Assembly (NCBI GenBank): GCA_029938595.1
Contig: JAOZUP010000012.1
Span: 1-22,667, forward strand
Length of the DNA: 22,667 nt
Direction: 5' to 3'
Source of the DNA: Thermoanaerobaculales bacterium
GTDB lineage: Bacteria; Acidobacteriota; Thermoanaerobaculia; Thermoanaerobaculales; Sulfomarinibacteraceae
Shown here: piece after piece, positions 1 through 7,461 of the stretch
Numbering within the stretch: the stretch's first letter is position 1
How the letters are laid out: each line of letters opens with the position of its first letter
Notes under the pieces: model-generated
What the model saw: only the letters and a program-made list of their open reading frames with translations
What the model was told of the DNA's origin: nothing
Databases searched by the model: none
Translations under genes and position numbers: made by a program

Positions 1-5
1 GCACG

Positions 6-836
6 ATGTTGGCTGGAATCCTGATGGCCTGTGCGGCTGAACCGCCTCCCATCGACGAGCTCGATCTGGTTGCCGCGGCCCTGCCGCCCGAGATTGCCGG
101 CTGGAGGGCGTCGGGAGGGGATCAGATCTACGACACCGAGACGATCTTTCAATACATCGACGGCCACGCCGAGGTCTACCTTGCCTACGGAATGAAGCGC
201 TGCCTCGCACGCCGCTACTCAGGGTCCGAGAGCGAACCCGATATCGTCCTCGATCTCTTCGAGCTGGCATCGGCGGCGGACGCATACGGCGTGTTCACCC
301 ACGACCGGGACGGCGACGAAGTGGACGTTGGCCAGGGGGCGCTGCTTCGAACCGGCTGGCTCTCGTTCTGGAAGGGGCGGTGGTTTGGGTCGGTCTACTC
401 CGAGGGTGAGAGCGAGCCGGCGTATGACGCGGTGATCGCCATCTCCCGGGCGGCGGCGGAGGCGATCACCGATGAGGGCGAGGTGCCGGCCCTGGTGAGT
501 GAGCTGCCGGTCGATGGCCTCGACCTGCGTTCGGTACGCTTCCTCCACACCCAGGAGATCCTCAACAGCGTCGTGTACCTGGGGTTCGAGAACGTGCTCC
601 GACTCGGGCCGGAGATCGACGCCGTGCTCGGCAGATACGATCGAGAGGACGGCAATGCGTGGCTGCTTCTCGTCAATTACCCGGACACCGAAACGGCGAG
701 CTGGGCCGAGGGCTCGGCCGCGGAGGCGGGGCTGGCCGTTCGGAGGGATGGGGTGAGGCTGGCTGCGGCGTTGGCGCCGGAGCCGGCCTCGGTGGCCGAC
801 TCGCTGCTCGCCGATGTGATGGGGGAGGGGTTATGA
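6..836 (+). CDS. DUF6599-like putative lipoprotein
   Basis: A 276-residue protein that resembles the DUF6599 family. The recognisable part is a stretch near residues 42-63 (IYDTETIFQYIDGHAEVYLA), followed by a conserved region on 'gain or loss of a daily activity'-free, purely structural alpha/beta sequence with no catalytic motif I can name. The N-terminus carries a possible lipobox (L6-M7-A8-C9), but the hydrophobic stretch before it is very short. The true start may therefore lie upstream of the window, and the gene may be 5' truncated by the window edge. The stop overlaps the next start (ATGA at 833-836), so it is translationally coupled to the Tat-exported DUF362 protein. The pairing suggests a joint role at or outside the membrane. 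The function is unknown. Confidence 0.6.
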   Translation: MLAGILMACAAEPPPIDELDLVAAALPPEIAGWRASGGDQIYDTETIFQYIDGHAEVYLAYGMKRCLARRYSGSESEPDIVLDLFELASAADAYGVFTHDRDGDEVDVGQGALLRTGWLSFWKGRWFGSVYSEGESEPAYDAVIAISRAAAEAITDEGEVPALVSELPVDGLDLRSVRFLHTQEILNSVVYLGFENVLRLGPEIDAVLGRYDREDGNAWLLLVNYPDTETASWAEGSAAEAGLAVRRDGVRLAAALAPEPASVADSLLADVMGEGL

Positions 837-1717
837 CCAAAAGAAAGATCAGCCGGAGAGATTTCGTGGCTGTCGGTGCCGGGGCTGCTGCGGCAGGGCT
901 GGTGGGAGCTGGGAGCACCAGTGCGGCGGAAACAACTCCGAAGAGCCGGGTGGTGATGATTAGGCGAAAGGACGTCTTGGGGTCCACCGGCCAGGCAGAT
1001 CCAGAGATCCTCCACGAGATGCTCAACGAGGCGGTGGCTGCGCTCTTTGAGGAGGACTCAGTTGCGGCGTGGCGGCGGATGGTTTTCCCGTCGGACGTGG
1101 TCGGTATCAAGAGCAATGTGTGGCGGTACCTCCCCACCCCCCCGGCCCTCGAGGAGGCGATCCGCAGCGAGTTATTGCGGGCGGGCGTGAAACCCGAGAA
1201 CGTGGCGGTCGATGACCGCGGCGTGCGAACCAACCCGGTGTTCAAACGCGCCACCGCGATCATCAATACCCGGCCCCTGCGCACCCACGACTGGTCGGGG
1301 CTTGGGACCTCGATCAAGAACCTCATCATGTTCGTACCGCGGCCGCAGGACTACCACGGTGACGCTTGCGCCCCGCTGGGCGCGATCTGGCATCTGCCGC
1401 AGCTCGAGGGCAAGGTACGGCTCAACGTGTTGGTGATGCTGACTCCACAGTTCCACTCCACCGGCCCGCACAGCTTCTCGCGCGAGCACGTGTGGCCCTA
1501 TGGCGGTCTCATCGTCGGTGTCGACCCGGTGGCGGTGGACGCCACCGGCGCCCGTATTATCGAGGCCAAGCGGAAGCTCTTCTTCGGTGACGACCGCCCC
1601 ATCAGCCCGCCGCCGCACCACATCGAGATCGCCGGCGACCGCTACGGTCTCGGAGTCTCGAACCCTGATCGAATAGACCTCGTGCGACTCGGCTGGAAGG
1701 AAGAGGCCCTCATCTGA
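833..1717 (+). CDS. Tat-exported DUF362 domain protein
   Basis: A 294-residue protein. The start at 833 is preferred because it overlaps the previous stop as ATGA and opens directly into a twin-arginine signal (SRRDFVAVG at residues 7-15, then an Ala/Gly-rich core ending near STSAAE). A longer reading from 659 would overlap the upstream gene by 178 bases and bury the signal. The mature part has the look of the DUF362 family: an I-K-S-N-V-W segment, a D-D-R-G segment, an N-T-R-P/K-N-L-I segment and a terminal G-V-D-P-V-A-V-D-A segment. DUF362 proteins are often next to ferredoxin-type domains, but no Cys cluster is visible here. The biochemical function is unknown. The TGA stop overlaps the first unit of a heptamer repeat array. 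Confidence 0.75.
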   Translation: MTKRKISRRDFVAVGAGAAAAGLVGAGSTSAAETTPKSRVVMIRRKDVLGSTGQADPEILHEMLNEAVAALFEEDSVAAWRRMVFPSDVVGIKSNVWRYLPTPPALEEAIRSELLRAGVKPENVAVDDRGVRTNPVFKRATAIINTRPLRTHDWSGLGTSIKNLIMFVPRPQDYHGDACAPLGAIWHLPQLEGKVRLNVLVMLTPQFHSTGPHSFSREHVWPYGGLIVGVDPVAVDATGARIIEAKRKLFFGDDRPISPPPHHIEIAGDRYGLGVSNPDRIDLVRLGWKEEALI

Positions 1718-1747
1718 ATTAGGAATTAGGAATTAGGAATTAGGAAT
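1716..1747 (+). repeat. GAATTAG heptamer array, 32 bp (left arm)
   Basis: Four perfect copies of GAATTAG plus GAAT. The array begins inside the TGA stop of the DUF362 gene. Its exact reverse complement is at 3535-3566, and the match extends 5 bp further inward (GCCGC), giving 37-bp perfect inverted repeats at 1716-1752 and 3530-3566. Identical 32-bp arms recur at 16914-16945 and 17500-17531. Confidence 0.95.
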
Positions 1748-1771
1748 GCCGCGCACATGCTCACGTCGCAA

Positions 1772-1998
1772 ACACGAAGACACGAAGACACGAAGATCAC
1801 CCAAGAAACGCAGAGGAGAAGTGGCGAGGTCTGCGCTCTCCGAGAACGCAGACCGGAGGACAGAGTGACGTTGACGATCGCTTGCGATCGGAGTCGTTGC
1901 CCTGGCCTCCGGTCTCTGGCCGTCAGACGGCCGGGACCTCGCTTCGCGTTGAATTTTCGTGGGCTCTCTGCGTCTCTGCGTCTCCGCGCCTCTGCGTT
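1772..1998. repeat. Structured octamer-repeat element (MITE-like)
   Basis: This fills most of the 331-base gap between the DUF362 gene and the convergent PLP enzyme; I see no gene in it. The left side has three ACACGAAG octamers (1772-1795). The right side has CTCTGCGT octamers (1966-1981 and 1990-1997, with one variant between). AACGCAGAGG at 1807-1816 is a perfect inverted repeat of CCTCTGCGTT at 1989-1998. Inside are three hairpins: an 8-bp stem at 1828-1835/1847-1854, a cgatcg stem at 1875-1880/1885-1890, and a 6-bp stem at 1918-1923/1927-1932. This looks like a non-autonomous palindromic element. I recall similar cacgaag/cgcagag repeats in many environmental bacterial genomes. Confidence 0.7.
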
Positions 1999-2017
1999 AA
2001 GAACCAGGTGGGCTGGC

Positions 2018-2048
2018 AATTGAGAATTGAGAATTCAAAATTGAGAAC
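2018..2048. repeat. AATTGAG heptamer array at the 3' end of the PLP enzyme gene
   Basis: Tandem AATTGAG-type units with one variant segment. Read on the minus strand, the array begins directly after the TGA stop (2049-2051) of the trans-sulfuration enzyme gene. Confidence 0.85.
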
Positions 2049-3239
2049 TCACACGTGATCGAGTGCCTGCTCGAAGTCCTTGATGAGATCGTCGGCGTCC
2101 TCGCAGCCGATCGAGACTCGCACCAGCCCGTCGGTGATTCCGGCGGCGAGGCGGTCGTCGCGGGGCATTGCGGCGTGGGTCATCGACGGCGGGTGTTGGA
2201 TGAGGGTTTCGATGCCACCCAGCGAAACCGCCAGGGTCATGAGCTCGACGTTGTCGAGGAGGCGCGCTCCGGCCTCGATACCGCCCTTGACCTCGAATGA
2301 GATCAGCGATCCCGGCCCGTCCATCTGGCGGTCGGCGAGCTCGTGCTGGGGGTGGCTGTCGAGGCCGGGGTATCGGACCCACTCCACCTTGGGGTGGGCC
2401 TCCAGGAACGGCGCCACCTTGCGGGCGTTGTCCTGGGCGGTGCGGACGCGCATTCCGAGGGTCTTGAAGCCGCGCAGGGCGAGCCACGCCTGATGTGGAT
2501 CCATGCACGCCCCGAGGTACGAGTGAACGGGCTTGATCCTCGTGAAGAGCTCCTCGGTGGAAGGGACGATCATTCCAGCAACGACGTCGGTGTGACCGTT
2601 GATGAACTTTGTCATCGAGTGCATCACCACGTCGGCCCCGTGCTCGAACGGCCGCTGCAGAAGCGGGGAGGCGAAGGTGTTGTCCACCAGCACCAGCGCC
2701 CCGTGCTCGTGCGCGATGGCGGCTACCGCGCCAATGTCGGTGAGACTGATGGTCGGATTGGCAGGGGTCTCGATGAAGACCAGGTTGGTGTTCGGGCGGA
2801 TCGCAGCGCGTACCGCGTCGAGATCGGATGTGTCGACGAAGGTCGACTCGACCCCGAAACGGCTGAAGTCGCGCTCCATCACAACTCGTGACGGCCCATA
2901 GACCGACGCGGTCCCGACCATGTGGTCGCCCGCGTTCATGAGCGCGAACACCAGGGTGCACAGGGCGCCCATCCCGGACGAAGTGGCGAGACCGCCTGCG
3001 CCGCCCTCGAGGGTCGCCACGGCCTCCTCGAGACGGGCGATGGTCGGGTTTCCCATCCGGGTGTAGATGTAACCACCCTCGGCGCCCGCAAAGCGTTCGG
3101 CGCCCTGCTTGCAGTTGTCGAACGCAAAGGTCGAGCTTTGAATGATAGGCGGCGCGACCGCCCCGGTCGCCTCGTCGACGTATTGGCCGGCGTGGATCGT
3201 TTGGGTGTTTCTTCCGTACCTCTTGAGGTCGTGACTCAT
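2049..3239 (-). CDS. PLP-dependent trans-sulfuration enzyme (cystathionine gamma-synthase / gamma-lyase family)
   Basis: A 396-residue Cys/Met-metabolism PLP enzyme of full family length. It acts on cystathionine, O-acyl-homoserine or methionine in sulfur amino-acid metabolism in the cytoplasm. Visible features: Y59 and R61 in YIYTRMGNPT (phosphate binding from the partner subunit), the SSGMGA loop at 87-92, Y114, D186 in LVDNTFA, and the Schiff-base lysine K211 in SMTKFINGH. The numbering happens to match Pseudomonas methionine gamma-lyase, but that enzyme's diagnostic Cys116 is Pro here. By eye, its Lys240-Asp241 pair is also replaced, so cystathionine gamma-synthase or lyase activity is more likely. 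The start at 3239 is chosen for the GAGAGGAG ribosome site just upstream; the frame stays open further upstream without family similarity. Confidence 0.9.
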   Translation of the reverse strand: MSHDLKRYGRNTQTIHAGQYVDEATGAVAPPIIQSSTFAFDNCKQGAERFAGAEGGYIYTRMGNPTIARLEEAVATLEGGAGGLATSSGMGALCTLVFALMNAGDHMVGTASVYGPSRVVMERDFSRFGVESTFVDTSDLDAVRAAIRPNTNLVFIETPANPTISLTDIGAVAAIAHEHGALVLVDNTFASPLLQRPFEHGADVVMHSMTKFINGHTDVVAGMIVPSTEELFTRIKPVHSYLGACMDPHQAWLALRGFKTLGMRVRTAQDNARKVAPFLEAHPKVEWVRYPGLDSHPQHELADRQMDGPGSLISFEVKGGIEAGARLLDNVELMTLAVSLGGIETLIQHPPSMTHAAMPRDDRLAAGITDGLVRVSIGCEDADDLIKDFEQALDHV

Positions 3240-3260
3240 AGTGACTCCTCTCGCGGCGAA

Positions 3261-3290
3261 ACCATAGCGCGAACCTCCCACCCGTGTCGA
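3261..3290 (-). promoter_or_regulatory. Candidate sigma-70 promoter of the trans-sulfuration gene
   Basis: On the minus strand, TCGACA (complement of 3285-3290) and TATGGT (complement of 3261-3266) are separated by 18 bp. They match the -35 and -10 consensus at 5/6 and 4/6. Transcription would start near 3254. This leaves a leader of about 15 nt that just contains the GAGAGGAG ribosome site. Confidence 0.4.
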
Positions 3291-3339
3291 GGAAATCCAA
3301 CCGCGTCCGAGTCCGCGCCCGCGTCTGTGCCCACCCGCC

Positions 3340-3382
3340 CTCGGAAAGCCACGTTGGGCTTTGCCCACCGCGACTTTCCGAG
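3340..3382. repeat. REP-like nested palindrome
   Basis: CTCGGAAAG (3340-3348) pairs perfectly with CTTTCCGAG (3374-3382). Inside is a second stem, TGGGC/GCCCA, around a TTT loop at about 3355-3367. The shape resembles REP-type intergenic palindromes. The surrounding 3240-3633 gap (394 bases) has no supported gene. It also holds a GC-rich low-complexity run (3300-3330) and the heptamer array at 3535-3566. Confidence 0.6.
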
Positions 3383-3534
3383 AGGTAGGAGTGATAGATG
3401 GCATTCGAGGCTGATTGTGATTCGTCGACGGTGCTGGAAGAGCTCAGCGTGGCGAGCACAGCCGGGCCCCCGTGCCGGCAAAATGCTAACTGGGGCTCCG
3501 GTTGGAGATACCAAGTCGGGGGCGGTTGGGCGGC

Positions 3535-3566
3535 ATTCCTAATTCCTAATTCCTAATTCCTAATTC
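3535..3566 (-). repeat. GAATTAG heptamer array, 32 bp (right arm, inverted)
   Basis: Exact reverse complement of the array at 1716-1747, with the same copy number. It is preceded by GTTGGGCGGC. The same lead-in with one mismatch precedes the array at 17500-17531, giving 41 of 42 identical bases between 3525-3566 and 17490-17531. Confidence 0.95.
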
Positions 3567-3633
3567 GCTCCGTGGTATGTGTCCCCTTCCCAGAGCGAGC
3601 TGCGCTATCATTCGCCGACGCAAGGAGGCGATA

Positions 3634-5136
3634 GTGGCGGAACCCAAACTCAAGATCCTGATGGTCACGAGCGAGATCGTGCCGTTTGCCAAGGCGGGCG
3701 GATTAGGTGACATGGTGGCCGCACTGACAGCGGAGCTCTCGCGGCAAGGGCACGACGTGCGGGTCGTTCTTCCGCGGTACTACTCGGTGGACATCGGCCG
3801 TCTCCGGCGTGTTGGAGGTCCTCTCGGCGTGCCCCTCGGCGGTGAGGAGGAGTGGTGCGCTGTGTACGAGAGCCGGCTTCCCGATGCCGAGGGTCCGGTC
3901 TACTTCATCGATCACCAGGTTCTATTCGGCCGTGATGGCATCTACGGCACCAAGGTCGAGCCGAGCTTCCCCGACAATCTTCGCCGCTTTGCTCTCCTCA
4001 GCCGCGGGGCCTTCGAGCTGTGCGACGCTCTCGAGTGGATCCCGGATGTGATGCACGTTCACGACTGGCCGGCTGCGGTCGTTCCGGTGTGTCTTTACGC
4101 GCGTGAGGAGAAAGGGCCGTTTGCGGAAACCGGGTCGGTGCTGACCATCCACAATCTGAGTCACCAGGGCGTGTTCCCTAAGAAAGAATTCCGGCACCTC
4201 CCGCTGGCGCCGGAGCTTTACACGACCGCGGGCTTTGAGTCAGCGGACGGAATCAACCTGTTGCAGGCCGGCATTCACAATGCCGACATCCTGACCACCG
4301 TCTCGCCGACCTACGCCGCGGAGATTCAGACGCCCGAATTCGGGTGTGGTCTCGACGGATTGCTGCGGCGCCGCGAACCGGACCTCTTCGGGGTTCTCAA
4401 CGGCATGGACTACGAGGTCTGGAACCCGGAGACCAACCTCCACATTGCCGCCAACTACTCGCACGAGGACATGTCCGGAAAGGCGGTCAACAAGGCGGCG
4501 TTGCAGGAGGTCATGGGTCTCGAGGTCGATTCTGAGAAGCCGGTTTTCGCGATGATCAGCCGGCTTGTCGACCAGAAGGGTTTCGGCGAGCTCTGCGGCC
4601 CGACCCACGGCAGCCTGTGGTCGATCTGCGATGAGCTCGAGCTGCAATTTGTGATTCTCGGCACCGGCGACGCGTGGTGCGAGGAGGAACTCGAGGCGCT
4701 GGAGGAGAAGCTCCCGAATCTCAGAGTCGCCCTCGAGTTCAACGATCCGCTCGCTCATCTCATCGAGGCCGGCGCCGACTTCTTCCTCATGCCGAGCGTC
4801 TTCGAGCCCTGCGGACTGAGCCAGATGTACTCGTTGCGCTACGGCACACTGCCCATCGTCCACCGCACCGGCGGCCTTGCCGACACCGTAGAGAACTATG
4901 ACGAGGACACGGGTGAGGGTACCGGGTTCGTTTTCGATGTTCTGACACCACGAGCGATCTTCGACACGGTCGGTTGGGCGGTGTCGACCTGGTACGACCG
5001 TCCGCAGCACATCTCCGTCATGCGTGAGCGGGCCATGAAGGTGCGTTTCCCGTGGGACGCGTCGGCACGTCGCTACGCAGAGCTCTACCAGTGGGCCATC
5101 GACCGGCGATTGGGCCGCGCACGCCGCAGATGGTGA
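3634..5136 (+). CDS. glgA: Glycogen synthase (ADP-glucose type)
   Basis: A 500-residue GT5-family starch/glycogen synthase that transfers glucose from ADP-glucose to the non-reducing end of an alpha-1,4-glucan. The GTG start at 3634 is chosen because AAGGAGG (3622-3628) sits at the right distance. It leads directly into the conserved N-terminus, with the nucleotide-binding loop K20-A-G-G-L-G-D (classical form KTGGL). Other family marks are HVHDWPAA, LTIHNLSHQGVFP, NGMDYEVWNP, an ISRLVDQKG segment and the C-terminal E-P-C-G-L-S-Q block with TGGLADTV. Length is normal. It stands alone, with no glgB, glgC or glgP in view. A repeat array begins 7 nt after the stop. Confidence 0.95.
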   Translation: MAEPKLKILMVTSEIVPFAKAGGLGDMVAALTAELSRQGHDVRVVLPRYYSVDIGRLRRVGGPLGVPLGGEEEWCAVYESRLPDAEGPVYFIDHQVLFGRDGIYGTKVEPSFPDNLRRFALLSRGAFELCDALEWIPDVMHVHDWPAAVVPVCLYAREEKGPFAETGSVLTIHNLSHQGVFPKKEFRHLPLAPELYTTAGFESADGINLLQAGIHNADILTTVSPTYAAEIQTPEFGCGLDGLLRRREPDLFGVLNGMDYEVWNPETNLHIAANYSHEDMSGKAVNKAALQEVMGLEVDSEKPVFAMISRLVDQKGFGELCGPTHGSLWSICDELELQFVILGTGDAWCEEELEALEEKLPNLRVALEFNDPLAHLIEAGADFFLMPSVFEPCGLSQMYSLRYGTLPIVHRTGGLADTVENYDEDTGEGTGFVFDVLTPRAIFDTVGWAVSTWYDRPQHISVMRERAMKVRFPWDASARRYAELYQWAIDRRLGRARRRW

Positions 5137-5143
5137 GTATAGA

Positions 5144-5234
5144 GTTAGGAGGTTAGGAGGTTAGGAGGTTAGGAAGTTAGGAGGTTAGGTTTTCAACCCG
5201 CACCCTCACCTCTTCACCTCCTCACCTCCTAACC
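5144..5234. repeat. GGTTAGGA octamer array with imperfect inverted partner
   Basis: The left part (5144-5189) is about six tandem GGTTAGGA-type octamers, one with a variant base. The right part (about 5207-5234) is an imperfect reverse complement built from CACCTCCT-type units ending in CCTCCTAACC. The transcript could fold into a long hairpin right after glgA, so a terminator role is plausible. It has the same layout as the heptamer elements elsewhere but a different unit. Confidence 0.8.
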
Positions 5235-5264
5235 CTTCCCCTGCCGCGGTAGACTGGTGCCACG

Positions 5265-5762
5265 ATGTCGCGTCGCGCCGTCACCATCGCAGCCTTGACC
5301 GTTCTCCTGGTCGTTGGGGTGATCGCTTTCCGCCACTATTTCTCACCGGGCGAGGTGGTGAACCGCAAGCTCGTTGCCACCATCGACGCATTCGAAGAGG
5401 AGCGCTTGCTGGCGGTGATGTCGGCGGTCTCCCGCAAATACTCTGACCCGTTGGGCCTCGATTACGAATCCCTCGGCAGCTACCTCCACGAAACCATGGA
5501 GACCTATGACGACCTGCGGGTCGACTACGTGCTCACCAGGCCCGAGGTGGGGGAGGGAGAGGTTCGAATCGATATCGAGCTTGTTCTCTGGGGTCGCTAC
5601 GAAGGCACGAAGGGTTACGTTATCGGCAGTATCTCGGACCCTTGCACCGCCACCCTCCTATGGCGCGAAGAGGCCCCCGGCTGGCGTTTAGCCTCGACCC
5701 CCGAGCTCACAATCCCCGAACTCCGCGATGAACTCCAATCACGCCGAAACCAAACGCAATAA
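5265..5762 (+). CDS. Membrane-anchored hypothetical protein
   Basis: A 165-residue protein I do not recognise. A short basic N-terminus (MSRR) and one hydrophobic helix (about residues 6-23) suggest a signal anchor with the rest outside the cytoplasm. The remainder alternates helices and strands (an IDAFEEERLLAVMSAVSRKYSD segment, then several beta stretches ending in GWRLAS). This looks like a small NTF2/SnoaL-like fold, but that is a guess. The last residues (SRRNQTQ) are encoded by a 36-bp sequence that recurs at 8025-8060 and run straight into an AT-rich repeat, so the C-terminus may be repeat-derived. It lies downstream of glgA but is separated by a repeat array, so it may be its own unit. 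Confidence 0.65.
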   Translation: MSRRAVTIAALTVLLVVGVIAFRHYFSPGEVVNRKLVATIDAFEEERLLAVMSAVSRKYSDPLGLDYESLGSYLHETMETYDDLRVDYVLTRPEVGEGEVRIDIELVLWGRYEGTKGYVIGSISDPCTATLLWREEAPGWRLASTPELTIPELRDELQSRRNQTQ

Positions 5763-5772
5763 TTCTCAATTC
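5737..5772 (+). repeat. 36-bp duplicated sequence, copy 1
   Basis: Matches 8025-8060 at 33 of 36 positions. It spans the last codons and TAA stop of the 165-residue protein gene and enters the following TTCTCAATTCC repeat. Confidence 0.85.
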
Positions 5773-5836
5773 CCAACCCTCCGCCCGGCTGCTGAGAAGG
5801 GCCGGATGGAAAATTCGAAATTCGAAATCCGAAATC
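5763..5836. repeat. AT-rich repeat patch between convergent genes
   Basis: TTCTCAATTCC directly follows the upstream stop. After a GC-rich spacer come about three units of AATTCGA/AATCCGA type (5811-5835). These sit just beyond the stop of the converging MCP gene. It serves as the shared 3' region of both genes. Confidence 0.7.
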
Positions 5837-5844
5837 TGGGGTGG

Positions 5845-7407
5845 CTAGTACCTGAACCTCTCAACGAGCTGCTTCAGCTCGGCCGCCATGGCGGAGAGTT
5901 CCCGAGCCGCCCTCTGTGTCGAGCTCGCACCCGAAGCCGTGTCCTGGGTCGCGGTCGCGACACCGGCGATGTTGCTCGCGATGTCCGAACTCCCCATGGC
6001 CACCTCGGTCACGCTGCGGCCGATCTCGTTCGTGGTCGCTGTCTGCTCCTCGACGGCGCTCGCGATGGTGTTCTGGATTTCATAGATACGCTTGACGATG
6101 GCGCCGATCTGGCTGATTGCCGTGACCGCGCTCTGGGTGTCACCCTGGATGGCCTCGACCCGCTTCCCGATCTCCTCGGTGGCGGATGCTGTTCCCCTGG
6201 CGAGCTCTTTGACCTCATTGGCCACCACCGCGAAGCCCTTGCCGGCCTCGCCGGCGCGCGCCGCCTCGATGGTCGCGTTGAGGGCGAGCAAATTCGTCTG
6301 TTCGGAAATCGACGTGATCACCTTCGTGACATCGCTGATCCTCGCGCTGCTCTCGTCGAGTCTCGTGATCGTGGTGGTGGTTGCCTCCGCCACATCTACC
6401 GCTTCGGTTGCAACCTTGGCCGCCTCGTGCGCGCTATCGGCGATTTCGCGAATGCTCGCCGTCATCTCCTCGACACCGGTGGCCACGGTCTCCACGTTCC
6501 GGTTGACCTGGTCAGCTGCAGCAGACACGACCGTCGCCTGGGCAGATGTCTCCTCGGCGCTTGCTGCCATCTGCTGGCTGACCGAAGTCAGCTCCTCGGA
6601 GGCACCCTTGAGCAGACCCGAATTTTCAGCGATCGTCCCGACGGCGGAGCCCATGTGTGCGAATGCCTGGTTGAGAGCACGGCTTGTCAGCCCGACCTCG
6701 TCCTCTGTCTGGATATTTATCCGTTGGGTGAGATCCCCATCGGCCACCCTGTCGGCGATGCCGACGACCTGGGCAAGCGGTTTGACGACGGAACGAGTGA
6801 CCGTGTACGAGATGATCCCGAGGATGCAGACGCTTGCCAACATGACGAGAATGACCAGATTCCTGGCTCTCCTTTGACTGGAAGCGATCTCGGCCACCGC
6901 GAGATCGACCTCCGTCCGGGCGCTGTCGGCGAAATCGTCGAGAGCCTTTTTTACTCCGAGATAGCCGGTGCGCATCCTCTCGATTGCGGAAAATACGGCG
7001 TCGCCGGTTTCCTGATCGATGAGACGGAGGGTGGTAGCTCGCGCGAGATCGTAGTACTCGCCGAACGAGATCTCGATTTCCTCGAGTTCGTTGGCCTCGA
7101 TGACGGGGTTGTTCCTCTCCTCGCCGAGGCGGGTAACAAATCCCGCGCGCAGATCGTCGGTTTCGGCCAGGATCTGCGGATCGACCGCCGCCGCCGCATC
7201 CTGCAGGCCGCGTTGGATCTGGGCGAGGATCTCGACCAGGTCGCGTGAGAGATCCAGCTTTGGAATATAACCCTGGTCGACCCGCGTGACGGCCGCCGCC
7301 GTCCGTTCGGCGCTTGTTTGGACGGCTATGAAGATGATGAGGATTGCGACCGCAGCCAGGGCCGGCAGCAAAAACATCTTTTGGGTCAACTTGAGTCGAT
7401 TCAGCAC
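5845..7407 (-). CDS. Methyl-accepting chemotaxis protein
   Basis: A 520-residue transmembrane chemoreceptor. The GTG start at 7407 is preferred over the ATG 42 bases upstream because GGGGAGG lies just before it and the product then opens with a short basic segment and TM1. Order: TM1 (about 11-30), periplasmic helical domain (about 31-180), TM2 (183-205), HAMP (about 206-258), and the coiled-coil signalling domain with the highly conserved hairpin tip at about 369-402 ([19 protein letters not shown]). Acidic and Gln-rich pairs for methylation flank the tip. There is no C-terminal CheR-binding pentapeptide. No che genes adjoin it. The gene 54 nt upstream encodes a periplasmic binding-protein-like product, a candidate ligand partner. 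Confidence 0.92.
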   Translation of the reverse strand: MLNRLKLTQKMFLLPALAAVAILIIFIAVQTSAERTAAAVTRVDQGYIPKLDLSRDLVEILAQIQRGLQDAAAAVDPQILAETDDLRAGFVTRLGEERNNPVIEANELEEIEISFGEYYDLARATTLRLIDQETGDAVFSAIERMRTGYLGVKKALDDFADSARTEVDLAVAEIASSQRRARNLVILVMLASVCILGIISYTVTRSVVKPLAQVVGIADRVADGDLTQRINIQTEDEVGLTSRALNQAFAHMGSAVGTIAENSGLLKGASEELTSVSQQMAASAEETSAQATVVSAAADQVNRNVETVATGVEEMTASIREIADSAHEAAKVATEAVDVAEATTTTITRLDESSARISDVTKVITSISEQTNLLALNATIEAARAGEAGKGFAVVANEVKELARGTASATEEIGKRVEAIQGDTQSAVTAISQIGAIVKRIYEIQNTIASAVEEQTATTNEIGRSVTEVAMGSSDIASNIAGVATATQDTASGASSTQRAARELSAMAAELKQLVERFRY

Positions 7408-7461
7408 GGCGCCTCCCCATGGTCGGCCAAGTCTTTTCGGTCGTTTCACATACCCCGTCGG

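Noticed and set aside
659..832. Upstream extension of the DUF362 gene
   Set aside because: It overlaps the previous gene and would place 58 low-complexity residues before the Tat signal; 833 is the better start.
1716..1747. Heptamer arrays as CRISPR repeats
   Set aside because: Units are 7-8 bp with no spacers between them, and no cas genes are present.
3240..3540. Possible SAM riboswitch before the trans-sulfuration gene
   Set aside because: No conserved SAM-riboswitch core was found, and the promoter candidate near 3261-3290 leaves only about 15 nt of leader.
2922..3542. 206-residue plus-strand open frame running through the gap before glgA
   Set aside because: It is antisense to the PLP enzyme for half its length and then crosses palindromes; no ribosome site or homology.
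5728..7248. 506-residue plus-strand open frame opposite the MCP
   Set aside because: The translation is His/Arg/Gly-rich with no domain, while the minus frame is an unmistakable chemoreceptor.
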